Assembly (NCBI GenBank): GCA_018105865.1
Contig: CM030832.1
Location: 13,481,919 to 13,545,918 of the forward strand
DNA: 64,000 nt
DNA from: Metaphire vulgaris
Lineage: Eukaryota > Annelida > Clitellata > Crassiclitellata > Megascolecidae
Reading direction: 5' to 3'
Every line of letters begins with the position of its first letter. The stretch's first letter is position 1. The notes under the pieces were generated by a model. The model searched no databases and was not told the DNA's origin. It saw only the letters and a list, made by a program, of their open reading frames with translations. Of this stretch, positions 41,506 through 54,002 are shown piece after piece. The position numbers and the translations under genes are program-made.

Positions 41506-41640
41506 AACTTAGCGTGATTTAAAGCGGCTTACGAGAGGCATTACTGCCTGCGTGAAAGCCACTAGGGGCGCTAACGGAGCTTGAACCCGCTCCGTCAGCC
41601 TACCGCTCCAGCGCGTAACCCACTTTGCCATCTTCCGCTT
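41506..41640 (-). mobile_element. Monomeric tRNA SINE with hairpin tail
   Basis: Only the second tRNA-like unit of the dimeric SINE is present: TGGCAAAGTGGG A box and GGTTCAAGCTC B box, then AGTGGCTT..AGGCAGTAATGCCT..AAGCCGCTT. Confidence 0.78.
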
Positions 41641-42359
41641 CGTGATGTTCTTTTGGCAAACGCGGTGATGTGAATGCCTTCTGTGGATGAGCTGGCAGTC
41701 TGTTTTGTCAGACGGAGTATGCCTACTGGCGTTGTTTCCTCGTATACATTCCTTGGCTATATGCCGATGTCGTGTCCGTCCGTATATGCAGCGTTCTCGT
41801 TTAATGGCATCGTAGGAGGAACATGGTCATCTGTGCAAGCGCGACGTCCAAGAATTCGCTTGATTCAACGTTGCGTGAAACTCTATTGAGATGAATGGAG
41901 TAAGTAAGTAAAATCTAGTGGATTTACGAAGCGCTTTCGAAAGTAGTACCACAGTGATTGGTTATTCTTAGGCAGTTAGTCTTTCTTAAAATAGCCATGG
42001 GAAAGGTGAATGGTCAACCAGGCAATGGGGTATACAGTATATCCATAGGGCAGTGAGGTTATGTTGCTATAGCTACGGAGAAGCAGATACCCAGCAGAAT
42101 TACGGGTTATCAGACGAACAAAATAGGCGCTACATAAATTAAGGAATTGCCGTTAGAAGATATAATCAATCAGCGTGTTAACACGATCATGTAATATTAT
42201 TGTCTTTTATTATGCCTATAGTTGCTTGCGTATTCGCAGATAAGACTTATAATAAAACAGACGAACAAGGCAGTTGATTCGTATACGCTGCGCTAATTAT
42301 TCTCCACTTCTCTCATAATTAGGCCTATAGTGATTTAACACCGTTATGTGTCATTAAGG

Positions 42360-43627
42360 CAGTGATGGGCACAAGTTTTTAAGGGCTGCAAAAGTGTAAT
42401 GTGAAGAAAGCCGAGGAATAAACAAATTTTTTCGACATTTAGAATTAGGCCTACATTTTTAAGTCGTCTCAAAACGACTTTACCATAACGTTTTATATAG
42501 GCCTACTGGGCTGTGTAGGCCCAAGTAATTATTATTATAAAATATACTTGAATGTACAATATTAGAATGTAGATCAAGAACACAAGTATATAGCAGTTAA
42601 AAACAAAGTGTCATGAATAGGTCATCATGTAATGGTAATAAATAAGAACATTTTTATTTAGACTCTAAGTGGGTTTTCATGACACCAGACCAGTGCACTG
42701 TATGATTAACGTGGACAGTAACTGTTGATACTTGCGCGTATCTGACATACCAAGTGGTCTTGAGTGAGTCTATTTCTAAGTTTGTTCTTTACAAAATTTA
42801 CTCGTGAGAACAACTGTTCACAGCATGAAGTACTCCCAACCATACAAAGCAGTTTGTTTGTTTTGCCATCTTAAGTGTGGGATAGAGTACTGATTAACAG
42901 TTGCCAAAATTCAGCTGGAATAAGTTTATCATGTGATTGTGCAAGTTCATCATCAATTTTAATCTCCAGTAGTTCTAACGGTGCTAGACTAATGTCATTC
43001 ACGATGGCCTCACTAAGGTCATTCGGATCAAACGTGAATAGATTCCTGAAGAAGAACAGGGGCCTATGTGCAGTTTTATGTTATTGAACAACCATTAAAC
43101 CTTCCTTCAAACTCCTCCAACAAAATGTCTAACTCAGCAACAAAATCACAGTTTTCTGGATAATTTTTGATTCCTGCATTATTTCTCTGAGACAAGGGAA
43201 ATTTGTCCAGTTCATGACGGGTTTAAATGCTTTAAACAATGTAAGTTTACTTTTAAAACCATAACCATATCTGGCAGATATTTACTATGGCCTTGGAGTT
43301 TCAAATTCAAGTCATTGAGATGTTTTGTGATATCTGTCGTGAACAAAAAAGCTTATAAGCTAAATGCGATCAAACAACACCTCATGTTAGATTATATAAT
43401 GCAAAAATGCAAGAATTTAAGTTTTCAAACTAAAGAATCTTTGAAGCACATTTTGTGACAGCCGCCTTATTTGATTGTGATAGTGAGGTCAAGAATATCT
43501 TTCCAAGTCGGGGCTTTAACAAAAGGGCTTCGAGGGTTGCACATTAATGCAATATCTTTCCAAGTCAGGGGCCGCACAAGGGGCTTTGAGGGCCGCATAG
43601 TGGCGGGCCGCGTTATGCCCATCCCTG
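42360..43627 (-). mobile_element. Decayed hAT transposon with transposase remnant
   Basis: Ends CAGTGATGGGCA and complement of TGCCCATCCCTG; exact duplication CATTAAGG at 42352-42359 and 43628-43635. On the minus strand at about 43250-43350 a frame reads TDITKHLNDLNLKLQG, a conserved C-terminal stretch of ZBED/GTF2IRD2-type hAT transposases, then after a shift LTLFKAF and WTNFPCLRE. Further frames are broken. Confidence 0.85.
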
Positions 43628-43639
43628 CATTAAGGAATA

Positions 43640-44640
43640 GATAAATAATATTATAATCTGCATATAATTTATTCCAATCAAGAATAAAGCAATCGCTGAC
43701 AAGATTCCAATAACGTCGATTAAAGCAAATCAGACAACTCTCCATTCAAATGGTGAATTTGGCGCAAGTCTATTCTATTACTGTTTAACTTACATGCAAA
43801 TATTTTCAAAGAACGAAAAACACAAGTAAACATAAAGTTTGAAAGAACTCTGTTTGCTTGTGTTGTTTTCAAGCATAAGAACTGTCATGGCGATTGACCG
43901 ATTGACGTTTAGCTGAAACTGAGTCTTGCATCCATAGTTGGTCATCAGTGCTTTTGGATAAACTGATTTTTTAAAGTAAAATTCCGGCCGTTTATTCACA
44001 CGATGAACAAAAACCGCTCGCCATCCTCTATTGTTTTGCTCTTCGCTTTCCATAATTTAGTTCGAGGCGATAGTGCGGCGCCCATTCGGCCTCAATATGC
44101 TAAAAGCTTCTGGCTGACCGACGACCTAACTGTCGTTTACCCATCCGGACGCGATCTAATTCGCTGGAACTGATTTCCATGACATCTTCCGGTCGCGCTG
44201 ATTCGAAACACCGCTGAGAAATCACATCCTTACGATATCCTTGCTCATTCGTTGTTTCTGATGTTATTGTCAGTATGCGTGAAATGCATGAATTAATTTT
44301 CATCTCAGCAGCAATCATGATGAAGAATTTAAAAAAATCTGATTCTAGTTCGAGTATTTCATCACTCCGCTGAAAGTTTTGCATATCTACGCAGCTATAT
44401 AGTGACAATATAGTTTTTCCATTGGTTAGACTTCAATAGCCTGCATTACCTTATATGAGGATACCGTTTATGTTCCATAGTAGCCTATATTGAAAAATTA
44501 TAAACTGCAAGTCTGCGACGCACTTCTGTTACAGATTGTGCATAAGTCTGAAAGCGGAAATTTTCTTTTACAATTTCTAATTTACTACGAACATTTCTGA
44601 AGTATCTGAACGGTGTACATTGTGGTAAAAGTCTTTAAAA
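43640..44640. other. Intergenic sequence with two unassigned minus-strand frames
   Basis: Minus-strand frames at 43790-44053 (87 codons) and 44100-44408 (102 codons) look protein-like in composition, but I recognise no domain, and no splice sites were confirmed. Confidence 0.3.
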
Positions 44641-44728
44641 CAGACTTTATTTCCGGACCATTCTGCGTACCCCCACCAGTCCCTCAAGTATCACCAAGGG
44701 GTACACGTACCCCGGTTAAGGACCACTG
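44641..44728 (-). mobile_element. hAT end fragment (CAGTGGTCCTTAACCGGGG)
   Basis: The minus-strand end CAGTGGTCCTTAACCGGGG, followed by a GTACCCC-rich palindrome, is typical of hAT elements. Confidence 0.55.
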
Positions 44729-44744
44729 TATATATATATATATA

Positions 44745-45012
44745 CAGTGGCGTAGTCAAGGGGGTTGAGGTCCTTGGGCGCCGACGAAAAATTTTTTTGT
44801 TTCCATGCATTTTTAATTTTTGGACGCGGTTTTGAGGGTCAAAACTCCCCTTTGGGGCTGCTGACCAAAATATTTTAAGCGCCATAGTGCTTGTCACCAT
44901 CTGAAAGGACAAATTTTAGAAGGAAAGATAAAGGATAGATACATAAGATGACCTTTTTTGCTTGTAAAAATTTTTCGACATTTGGTTACGGTCAAAAGTC
45001 AAAACCAACCAA

Positions 45013-45016
<4 letters not shown>
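44745..45016 (+). mobile_element. hAT-type MITE of the CAGTGGCGTARCC group, right end lost
   Basis: The left end CAGTGGCGTAGTCAAGG is clear. GATGACCTTTTTTGCTTGT lies at about 44948. The right side runs into a (TA)n tract at 45017-45063. Confidence 0.6.
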
Positions 45017-45067
<51 letters not shown>

Positions 45068-45169
45068 TGCACAGGTATATATAGGCTATATTAAGCGTAA
45101 TCATCCGTATTATACAATGCTGGTATGGACGTGTAGAGAAATAGGTTATTGTTTTGAATAAAACTCAGG

Positions 45170-45457
45170 TATAACCGCCATTCATTTCTGTTAGTCACTT
45201 TTAGGTCCCGCTTGTTTGGGTGCGCGGTGGAACAGTGGTTGGCGCACTCGTTTGCCATCTTGAGGCTGGTGGTACAAGTCCTGAAGTACGGGCCGTGCCA
45301 GAAACTTTTCGGTTGTTTTGGAAGCGGAAGATGGCAGAGTGGGTTACGTGCTGGAGCGGCAGGCTGACGGAGCGGGTTCAAGCCCCGTTAGCGTCCCTCG
45401 TGGCTTTCACGCAGGCAGTAATGCCTCTCCTAAATAATTTCTCCTAAGCCACTTTAA
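45170..45457 (+). mobile_element. Dimeric tRNA SINE, copy 2
   Basis: Same 5' start (TATAACCGCCATTC), two tRNA-like units and hairpin tail as the copy at 34533-34958. Outer stem is GTGGCTT/AAGCCAC (45400-45406, 45446-45452) and inner stem is AGGCA/TGCCT. It ends at the TTAA used as the piggyBac target. Confidence 0.85.
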
Positions 45458-45983
45458 CCCTAGAGCGCATGCATGAGCTTTTTACAAACGTTAACGCATG
45501 ACGGGGTCAAAATGACCCCAACCAGCAGCCACGTATAACAAAGTTATAAAACTATTTGTTTATTACATTATTATAAAACTATTTATTTATGGCATCTTAA
45601 ATGCAAACAATTATGCGTGGTCATAGCAGTGGCGGCTCCAGAATTTGGCAATTGGGGGCATTGGGGTGGCAACTTCTACGCATGGGGACCAACTATTTGT
45701 TGCTAGGTATGTAGTTTTAAGTATAGGGTCCCAACAGAGATTTGTTTTGCAAACCATCGCCTTCTTTGCCAATGTAGGCCAGGCTAGGCCTACCGTTTTA
45801 CCGTTTCGCATTGTACACACACAGGTGATAGAACTCCGAGTCAGCTAGCAACCATACTTTCATACCATATTTGTCTGGTTTGGTTGATAAGTATTTTTGA
45901 AATGGGTATCGCCCACGAAATGACATGAGCTGCTAATCTACTGTAAGTAATGTCACGTGTGGTGACACAACATAGTTTTCCAA

Positions 45984-46364
45984 TCAGTTGGCAATGAAGG
46001 CAGTACACATGTCACGAAATGGAGCAAATGTGTCTGACTGACGGCGAACTTCACGCGTTTCACGATCATCGAATTGCATGTGGGAAAGAGCTGCTTCGAA
46101 ACGATTTATTGACATGGTAACGGTAAACTTGGGTCGTCCGAGTGATCCAGAACTCCATAGTTGTCTCGTTGACTCGTGTTGTCTCTTGCAGACACCATAT
46201 GCATCAAATACAGCAAACCCATAACGACCTTCAGCTCCAGAAGTGTAACTTAAATGCAACTCAGTGGATCTTTCCCTTCCGACTGCAGAGCATATTTGTT
46301 GGTTATACTTCAGTATGTCATTCAGCATTGAATCCGGTACAAACAAAGAAAATGCATCAGTCAT
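45984..46364 (-). pseudogene. piggyBac transposase fragment (DDE_Tnp_1_7 N-terminal part)
   Basis: The 126-codon frame begins DAFSLFVPDSMLNDILKYN and includes LWSSGSLGRPKFTVTMSINR, RFEAALSHMQFDD and FAPFRDMCTAFI. These are the landmarks of the first part of the piggyBac transposase domain, before the catalytic Asp region. It ends without the DDD core, so it is truncated. Its location between matching termini with TTAA supports the identification. Confidence 0.85.
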
Positions 46365-46883
46365 TGTCCCTATTTTCCTTGCAGCATCTGCAGCCCAGGC
46401 CTTTTCCGTAATTATATAGACTTGAACTGTTTGTGACTTGATGGGAGGAACAGAGTCCCAAGTTCGTCCTGACGCTGCTATGGTTGCTACATATAATCTC
46501 TGGTCTACATATAATCTCTGGTTTTGTGTACTAACTGTCTCAACAGTTTGGTCACTGGTATCACTAGCAACTGCAAAACTTTCATCAGTGACGAGGAATC
46601 ATTGCATCCTTTATCAGCATTAGACTGACTCATCTCCTGTGTAGGAAATGACCGGATGGTCCAATTTGTTTTCGTCATGTGATGTCACGTCCGCATCCGA
46701 ACTATCACTAGTATTGTCATTTAGCCAACCACTAATCCTATTGAGAGCTTCTGATTTACACAATCATTTTGCTCACTTTTAGTCGCATTTACAACAATAA
46801 TTTACAGCTAATTCTCTGTGACAACTGATAATCTCTATTTCACATGTAATAACACCACAGGAAACGCTTCAGATATCATTGTA

Positions 46884-46946
<63 letters not shown>
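46884..46946. repeat. (ATT)n microsatellite inside the piggyBac element
   Basis: About 20 ATT units. Confidence 0.9.
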
Positions 46947-46949
<3 letters not shown>

Positions 46950-47366
46950 AAATAAGTGGGACCATATAATGATGATGGATTCTATTTCAAGAATTGTCCA
47001 GATTCCCCTAGAATGTATTAGTACCATTCCGGGGTCAAAATGACCCCGTCATGCACATCCTACCACTACTTACATAAACATCTGTAGTTAGGTTTGGATG
47101 TTCAAAATTTACAAATCTATATAATCTATGTGTAACTTGTAAACTTTTGGAAGATGTCACCAAGGCTCGCCGCAAAATCTTTTTTGGGGAGAAAGTTATT
47201 CTACAAAAATACTTGCTTCGGGGTCAAAATGACCCCGTCATGCGTTCTAGGGTTAAACCACTCTGCCTGCGCTTTCTCCATGCTTATGACCCTTAAGCCG
47301 GCATTGATATGTCTGACCTTACTTTCAGAGAACACTGGAAGTCAACGATCGCATGTCCTGTCTGCA

Positions 47367-47422
47367 TCTCTATCTCTCTTTCTCTTTCTCTTTCTCTTTC
47401 TCTTTGTCTTTGTCTTTCTCTT

Positions 47423-47500
<78 letters not shown>

Positions 47501-47501
47501 A
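47367..47501. repeat. (CTTT)n(CT)n tract
   Basis: CTTT units pass into CT units. Confidence 0.9.
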
Positions 47502-47699
47502 GTAGGAAGCTAAAACCTCCTCTGGATTTCACTATCGACTAAGACTCTAATGGCAGATATGACGTCAGAGTCTTAGGCCGACATCTAGGATGAAATCCCT
47601 TAATCCTTCGAGTTCCAATTTCCATTCTCAAGAGTTTGACATGTCTTTGTTACTGCGGTATATAATTTGCACTCCGTCTGGCACGTGACTGTCGAGATT

Positions 47700-47785
47700 T
47701 TGTTCGCAAATTCACTGAGAGAGACTGAGAGAGACTGCTGAGAGAGAGAGAGACAGAGAGAGACAGACAGACAGACAGACTGACA

Positions 47786-47820
<35 letters not shown>

Positions 47821-47955
47821 AGACTGACTGGCTGACGCTCATAGTCCTGAATCAGAGACAGCTCTAAAGAAGCCATATCTAAGCGCATAAGAATAAGCAG
47901 CTACTACCGGTGCCTGCCTTCGAAGCGCTATAGAAATTCACGAGATTGTGCTTAC
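47700..47955 (+). repeat. GACTGACA simple repeats and a GCGCTATAGAAAT..(TTAC)n tail
   Basis: GAGA and GACT tetranucleotide repeats at 47716-47834 are followed at 47870-47955 by a member of the (TTAC)n-tail family. Confidence 0.6.
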
Positions 47956-48269
47956 TTACTTATTGAAGAAACGCATTAGATAAAAATGAGTGAAAGAATA
48001 TTCTATGGAGTGCAATTTGAACTGCGAGCCTCTTACGAGGTCAGAGAAACCTAAATCTAAACCTAAATCGTCCATTTATATAGCGCTTTGACATATAATA
48101 ATGCGCTAGTCGTCAGTAGGGGCCTATGCAACGCTGCACAAACTATGATAGTCTAACTTCAACTCCACACAGGTTGACATGCGAGTGTCCGGGTGTCGAA
48201 CCCAGCTTGACGTTTCATCTAAGGCAGGACCGACATTCCACGATGAAGTGAGCCGCCGAAGCACCAGGT

Positions 48270-48322
48270 GGAGAGAGAGAGAGAGTGAAACAGAGAGATA
48301 GACAGAGACAGGAAGTAGAAAC

Positions 48323-48405
<83 letters not shown>

Positions 48406-48434
48406 CAGATTGAGAGAGAGACAGGGACAGATTG

Positions 48435-48469
<35 letters not shown>

Positions 48470-48472
48470 CGG
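48270..48472. repeat. (GA)n tract
   Basis: GA dinucleotides with GACAGATT interruptions. Confidence 0.9.
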
Positions 48473-48479
48473 GAAAAGG

Positions 48480-49161
48480 AGACTGGAAGCAATGATTCAT
48501 AAAGAATGCACCCACTCCATTGCGATAATGTAGAATCCTTTACTCGATGGCGATTCGGTCGATGGATGGACGGTCGGAATGTCTGAGCGCTCGCAGCCTA
48601 ACAACTAAACCCTGCCGTTAACTAAACATGAAACGGCCATCTTGGCATCGAGTCTTTCACAGAAACGGTTTGACAAAGCGTGGTCCAAAAGCGGAGAAGT
48701 TCTGGGATGGGAAGAACACATATTTTGATAATGCAATTGATCTCGGCTGACTGGCTTACAGCCTTGTATTTCTGCGCCAATCAGTGTATCGCCTTCTTTC
48801 TGAATTCATTGAATGTCTGTGCTTTAATCCTGTCAGTCCTGCTAAATTATGCAGACAACTATGCTGACGATTCAATTTGAATTTGGTGCGCCATCGGCTG
48901 ATGCCCTGGGCATTATGATAATGGCTCTATAGAAGTTGATTGATTGATTGATCAATCGATCGATTGACTGATTACGTTAACAGGATAGCGGCGAAATTCT
49001 GAAATGTATTCTGGCTGCTTTGTTTGTGGAACTGTTTTTGAGTCATTTTGAATGGCTGCAGTGAAAGACCAATAATAGAAGGTGACTCAGCAAATCTTCT
49101 GATTGCGGGCTTACAACTTTTACTTGCGCGAATTCAATTTTTTAACCTGAGAAATATTAAT
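48480..49161. other. Intergenic sequence with one SINE tail
   Basis: 48890-48965 belongs to the GGCGCTATAGAAGTT tail group with (TTGA)n. Otherwise nothing was recognised. Confidence 0.4.
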
Positions 49162-49615
49162 CAGTGATGTTAATCCTTGTCCTGATCTTTGTCCTTAAGG
49201 ACTCCTTAAGGACCAATTTGAAGTCCTTGTCCTTGTCCTCGTCCTTGGGGAGTCAGTCCTCGTCCTTATCCTCGTCCTTGCAGATCGGTCCTTGTCCTGG
49301 TCCTTGTAACTTAGTCCTTGAAAAGTCCTTATAAGGACCAAATTACTTGTATACCATTTTCAATTGTACTGATAATTATATTCCAAGGTAAGAGTAGTAT
49401 GTGGATTTATATTTAGGCTACATACTTGCTTTGAGTTACTCTAAAATGTTGTCATTGTTTCCTTTATAATACCAGTTGAGGAGTTGATTCTTTAGCAGAA
49501 TTCTTTGTTGCCCAGCGACGTCGGTTCCAGTTGAACGAGTGTTTTTGCAAAGTGGTCTCATAATTAGACCTTACCGTGTGTGCATGACTGATCAGCTTCC
49601 TGAAAACACTTGTTC

Positions 49616-49678
<63 letters not shown>

Positions 49679-50013
49679 ACTTGACAATTTCTTAAGCGTA
49701 GTAACATAGCTAGGTGGCTAAAGTCAAATGCGCATTTGAAACGCAGCATTGCTGTTGACTAGACTATGTTTTACAACATTCTGTTTTTCCCTTTCTAATT
49801 TTGTGATTCGAATTGAAATTGTGTTTGGTTTTTTCCTTTCTGACTTTTTTGTCTGACAGAAGTTGGTCCTTGTCCTTGATCCTTGTCCTTGGGGGTCAGT
49901 CCTTGTGGTCCTTATGCTTGCGGGGTAAGTCCTCGTCCTTATCCTCGTCCTTGGGGGTTCGGTCCTTGTCCTTATCCTCGTCCTTAGGGGGTCGGTCCTT
50001 GTTAACATCACTG
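49162..50013. mobile_element. hAT MITE built of GTCCTTGTCCTTG repeats
   Basis: Perfect ends CAGTGATGTTAA / TTAACATCACTG; exact duplication ATATTAAT (49154-49161, 50014-50021). Arms are TCCTTGTCCTCGTCC arrays; the middle holds unique DNA and an (ATT)n tract (49620-49677) next to a LINE-like 3' tail. Confidence 0.92.
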
Positions 50014-50545
50014 ATATTAATAAACCTCAATCGATCAGAAAAAGAAACATCGAAACTTACAGTAGAGACAGAGATTGACGCTAGGCCTATAAAGCCCTAT
50101 ATACTCAAACCGTCGAAGACAACTCCTGGTTCGCCTTTCGACCAGTCGTCGAATAATTCATTCGTTTTGACGCCAATGATTCCTTTAAATCTGCGTTTCT
50201 AATCAGGTTTTTGTAATCTTGCATACAACTCTTATTTGTTCAGTCTGCGTGGACCGTTGATAAAATAATCGTCTTTAATTTTTCGTAAAGATCATTAGGC
50301 CATGATGGTTATATTTGCGCAAGAGCGGTTTTTAGACTATAATTATGGCTCAAAACGGTGACATTTTTCATATTTGTATCACTGGAACTTTAAAGCTGGT
50401 ATGAAACGTATAAAAAGTAATATTTCTATTTTTGTGTTGCATAAGGATTGCTGGAACGTTTTTTCGTTTTTATTTATTGAGAAAAATTCGCGTTTACGCG
50501 GCATTTTATTATTTTTATTTTAACGTTTTTAACATCTTTGAGATG

Positions 50546-50550
<5 letters not shown>

Positions 50551-50587
<37 letters not shown>
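50551..50587. repeat. (CA)n microsatellite
   Basis: About 18 CA units. Confidence 0.9.
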
Positions 50588-50588
<1 letters not shown>

Positions 50589-50982
50589 CTGATGAACATT
50601 TCGAACGAAGACCTCACATACATTACATGCGAGCGCAAACAGTTCTTCTGTTCGTATATTTTCCAATCCTGTATCTGCCTTAGATTTCAGCCTTCTCGAT
50701 TAGCCGTCAAATAGGTTCTTTCCTTTTCAAATCCGCTTTCGTCTCATCGAACGCCAGTGGCGCAGTGAGGCCATTACTCCTGACATACGATGTCGTAAGA
50801 GCTGTTCGCCAATTGGCAGCCGGCGGGGAAACTAGCAAGTAGCCCAGAAAACGATCCTGGAATCGCACGTTCTTACGCCAACTGCCGGCAATATACAACC
50901 GAGTGTCGAAAGACTTGGACTTCAGTATAGTCTCAAGATAGTTCTCGAAGAAATTAATAGTTTGAGAAAGTCTGCCGTTTGA

Positions 50983-50985
<3 letters not shown>

Positions 50986-51042
<57 letters not shown>
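50986..51042. repeat. (GA)n tract
   Basis: About 28 GA units. Confidence 0.9.
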
Positions 51043-51044
<2 letters not shown>

Positions 51045-51295
51045 ATTATGTTAATATATAAGCAGCAGTAGAAAGGAATGGCATAATTATTGTAGGAAGC
51101 GTCGACAATACGTCTTTTGACGGAGTTGAGGACCTCGGCTCTATAGCGGACATTTTTTTGCAATTCTCGCATGATCATGCAAATGAATAAACTAGAGGAC
51201 TATTCAAGAGGAGGACTATTCGATTCGACCGCTTAAGAACTTTAAGAAGGTTTTTTTTCACTTCAAGTTTCACGGGTTTAATCTTATAATGTCGT

Positions 51296-51297
<2 letters not shown>

Positions 51298-51366
<69 letters not shown>
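51298..51366. repeat. (GA)n tract
   Basis: About 34 GA units. Confidence 0.9.
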
Positions 51367-51369
<3 letters not shown>

Positions 51370-52200
51370 ATTTAGCAGCGACGACACAAGATAAAACAAG
51401 AAGATAAGCAAAAACAGCCATCCATAAATCAACGAGGGCGACTTTTAATAAATTTAACGACGAATTTAAAGTTGTGCATCTTAGTCCTGAAAAAGTCGGC
51501 TAAAACAGAGGACGCGAAGTTGAGCCATGTGGTTAAGTTTTCAAAGAACTGATTGCAATGCAATTACGCTATTATTTCTCTTCGCCGGGGAGGAAGGACC
51601 AGTGGATGCTGGTGTAATAAGACAGTTTCTGAATTTGAAATGAGTCTACATACTGTACGTCAATAGGAAGTAACGACGAAATTCCAATGAAAACTTCTAT
51701 TGGCTGTACGCTTCTCAACTTCTATATAGCAATTGAATTCATTTAAATGCATTAAAAGGAATTGCATATTGGAGACTTACGGAGCAGCGCTCTAATGAAC
51801 AACTCTGCGAACCTAAAGAGAACAGATTCACAATAAACAGACAATAAGAAAGCACATACATACATTTTTCAGTAAATATACGACCCTTTTAAAGACAAGC
51901 ATGTTTTTAGTATAGTAATAATTATATAAAAGGAATTTGATTTATGATCGTAGAAGCTGATCGCACGCCACTTAAATCAACTTTAATAACAGACCCACTG
52001 GTCTCAAAGTCCCACAATAAATCTACAACAGATGCACTTGAGCTACAGTAGTATGCACTCAATGGAAGAGATATAAATTGCATCGTATATTCAAAGGATT
52101 ACGTACGAATTCTACATGCGCCCGAGTGAGTTCAAACGTATACGTTGAAGCGTTGTCGAAAGTTAACGGGCCTAACGACTATAATACAATAATAAATGAG
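51370..52200. other. Intergenic sequence, nothing recognised
   Basis: AT-rich, with no supported frame. Confidence 0.4.
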
Positions 52201-52202
52201 CA

Positions 52203-52250
52203 TAAAGCGGTTCATTGGGGTTTACCCTGTGTGAGAACCGTTGTGTCTCG
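52203..52250 (-). mobile_element. Solo LINE/SINE 3' hairpin tail
   Basis: Minus-strand AACGGTTCTCACACAGGG..GAACCGCTT preserves the outer stem (52206-52213 with 52235-52242, one G-U pair) and a GGG/CCC inner stem, as in the CR1-like LINE and SINEs. Confidence 0.6.
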
Positions 52251-52277
52251 TTGAACCTTTCAGTAAAATCATGGTTT

Positions 52278-52403
<126 letters not shown>

Positions 52404-52733
52404 GTAATAATGGTAATAATAGTAACGACATCGGTGCATTGTCGTTGAGATCTTCAGTGGTCGGAGTCGAGGGAGCCAAATGATGATGAGGGGGATATCG
52501 ACGGCTGAATGCGGCTGAGAAGACGCTTAGCCCTGATCTGCCCTGCGTCCTTCTGTCTATTCAAGCGACAAAATCGCCGAACTAAGTAATGAGAGACGCG
52601 AAATAAATGATCATTTAGATGCTGGAATCAGCAGCACTCGAGTAAATTCTGGAGAGAAAAAATTGTTCCAGTGATCTAAAATATCCTCGTCGGACTCCTA
52701 GCAGCACCACGTCGACCTTTGCTGATAGCATTG

Positions 52734-52736
<3 letters not shown>

Positions 52737-52784
<48 letters not shown>
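52737..52784. repeat. (TA)n microsatellite
   Basis: About 23 TA units. Confidence 0.9.
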
Positions 52785-52786
<2 letters not shown>

Positions 52787-52789
52787 ATA

Positions 52790-53448
52790 TCCTGTCTAAT
52801 TAGTAATTACCGCCGCTGCTATGTGTGCATAACTTCCGAACGCTGTTTGAATATTGTACATTTTCTTGAGTGTTCTTCACTTAGAGCATTTGTATCGTTC
52901 AAATGCATTATTAGCGAGAACGCCGACTTCAAGTGTTAATTATTATTATATAGGTCCACAACGTTCAGAGACAGGTCTACTTGTGGCACAAGGGCACACC
53001 CCATCCCTACCCAAACCTACTCCCGCCCCAAGGGTTGTTTAGCTGATTTCTCATTTTGGCGAAAGATCGAAAGTTATGCAGGCATAGATGAATAGACAGG
53101 CATCGTCTTTTCGTCCCTTTCAATAATTTCAACAGCATCTCTATCGATCCACATAGAAGATGGACGTGGCGAACATGAGCGTAAAGCCGTAAACCACGGA
53201 CGACGAGCACTTCAGAACGGAGAGCGAAACATGAAGTGCCCTTCAAAATTGAAGTCCTGAATCCGCCCTTGATCACGTGACAACTGTCCTTGTTTCGTTT
53301 CTTGTGCTGTTCGGGGAAAGGACATTGGAATCCATCGCCAGAACGCGCTTTATGGCACGTGGTTCGCAGCGAAGCAGGATTTATTTAACACAAATTTGGG
53401 ACGTGACGGTGTAGCTTAGCCAGAAATAATCTTGTTCTAAGACTGTTA
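52790..53448. other. Intergenic sequence, nothing recognised
   Basis: No domain or element is supported. Confidence 0.4.
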
Positions 53449-53800
53449 GTAAGTACGTAAGTAAGTAAATAGGTAGGTAAGTAAAATCTCGTAAATTTAT
53501 ATAGCGCTTTTAAGTAGTAGGCCTACCGTAGTAAACGATACACTTCTAAGCGATACACTTGTGGACAAACTTGGAAGGAAAAATTTACCTGGTATGGGCA
53601 GGTCAATAGAATGGATGAATGGAGGTTACCATTGAAGGCGCTTTACGCTCAAATGGAAGGTAACAGAGGCAGAGGAGGACGAATCAAGAAGAAAACGCGG
53701 ATGGACAACGTCAGAGAAGATATGAACATGAAAGGAATTTCAATCAGAGGAGGAAGAAGATTAACGCAGAAGACAGGATTCCTTGGAAATGTTTAGTGTC
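53449..53800 (+). mobile_element. (GTAA)n SINE tail followed by a LINE C-terminal fragment
   Basis: 53449-53560 is a reverse member of the (TTAC)n-tail family. 53570-53796 reads KFTWYGQVNRMDEWRLPLKA, then RGRGGRIKKKTRMDNVRED, the C-terminal signature of a non-LTR retrotransposon polyprotein. Confidence 0.65.
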
Positions 53801-54002
53801 TAGCTAGTGCCGCTAAGAACATGAACATGATTAGGTATAATATGGGCCAGAGACGGCAATGGGCCTCGGCCCATGAGCCATAAAATTTTTGAAACTGCGG
53901 AGGCAGTCATGTAGCGCATGAAAATTTAAGTTCGCCTTCATTAGCAAATAAAATTAATTTCATTCAGTTTTTGCATTTATATTGTGTTCTCTATTCTATT
54001 GT

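Larger units (their letters stand above)
45458..47252 (-). mobile_element. piggyBac transposon, internally decayed
   Basis: Termini CCCTAGAGCGCATG and complement of CATGCGTTCTAGGG are flanked by TTAA (45454-45457, 47253-47256). GGGGTCAAAATGACCCC palindromes lie near each end and at 47030. A transposase fragment is on the minus strand at 45984-46364; at 1.8 kb the element is shorter than full-length piggyBac. The left end is inserted exactly at the 3' end of a SINE. A CAGTGGCGGCTCC hAT end lies inside at 45627. Confidence 0.9.

Noticed and set aside
41506..41640. Functional tRNA gene
   Set aside because: A and B boxes are present, but the unit is fused to a SINE tail and repeated in other SINEs; no intact clover-leaf was seen.
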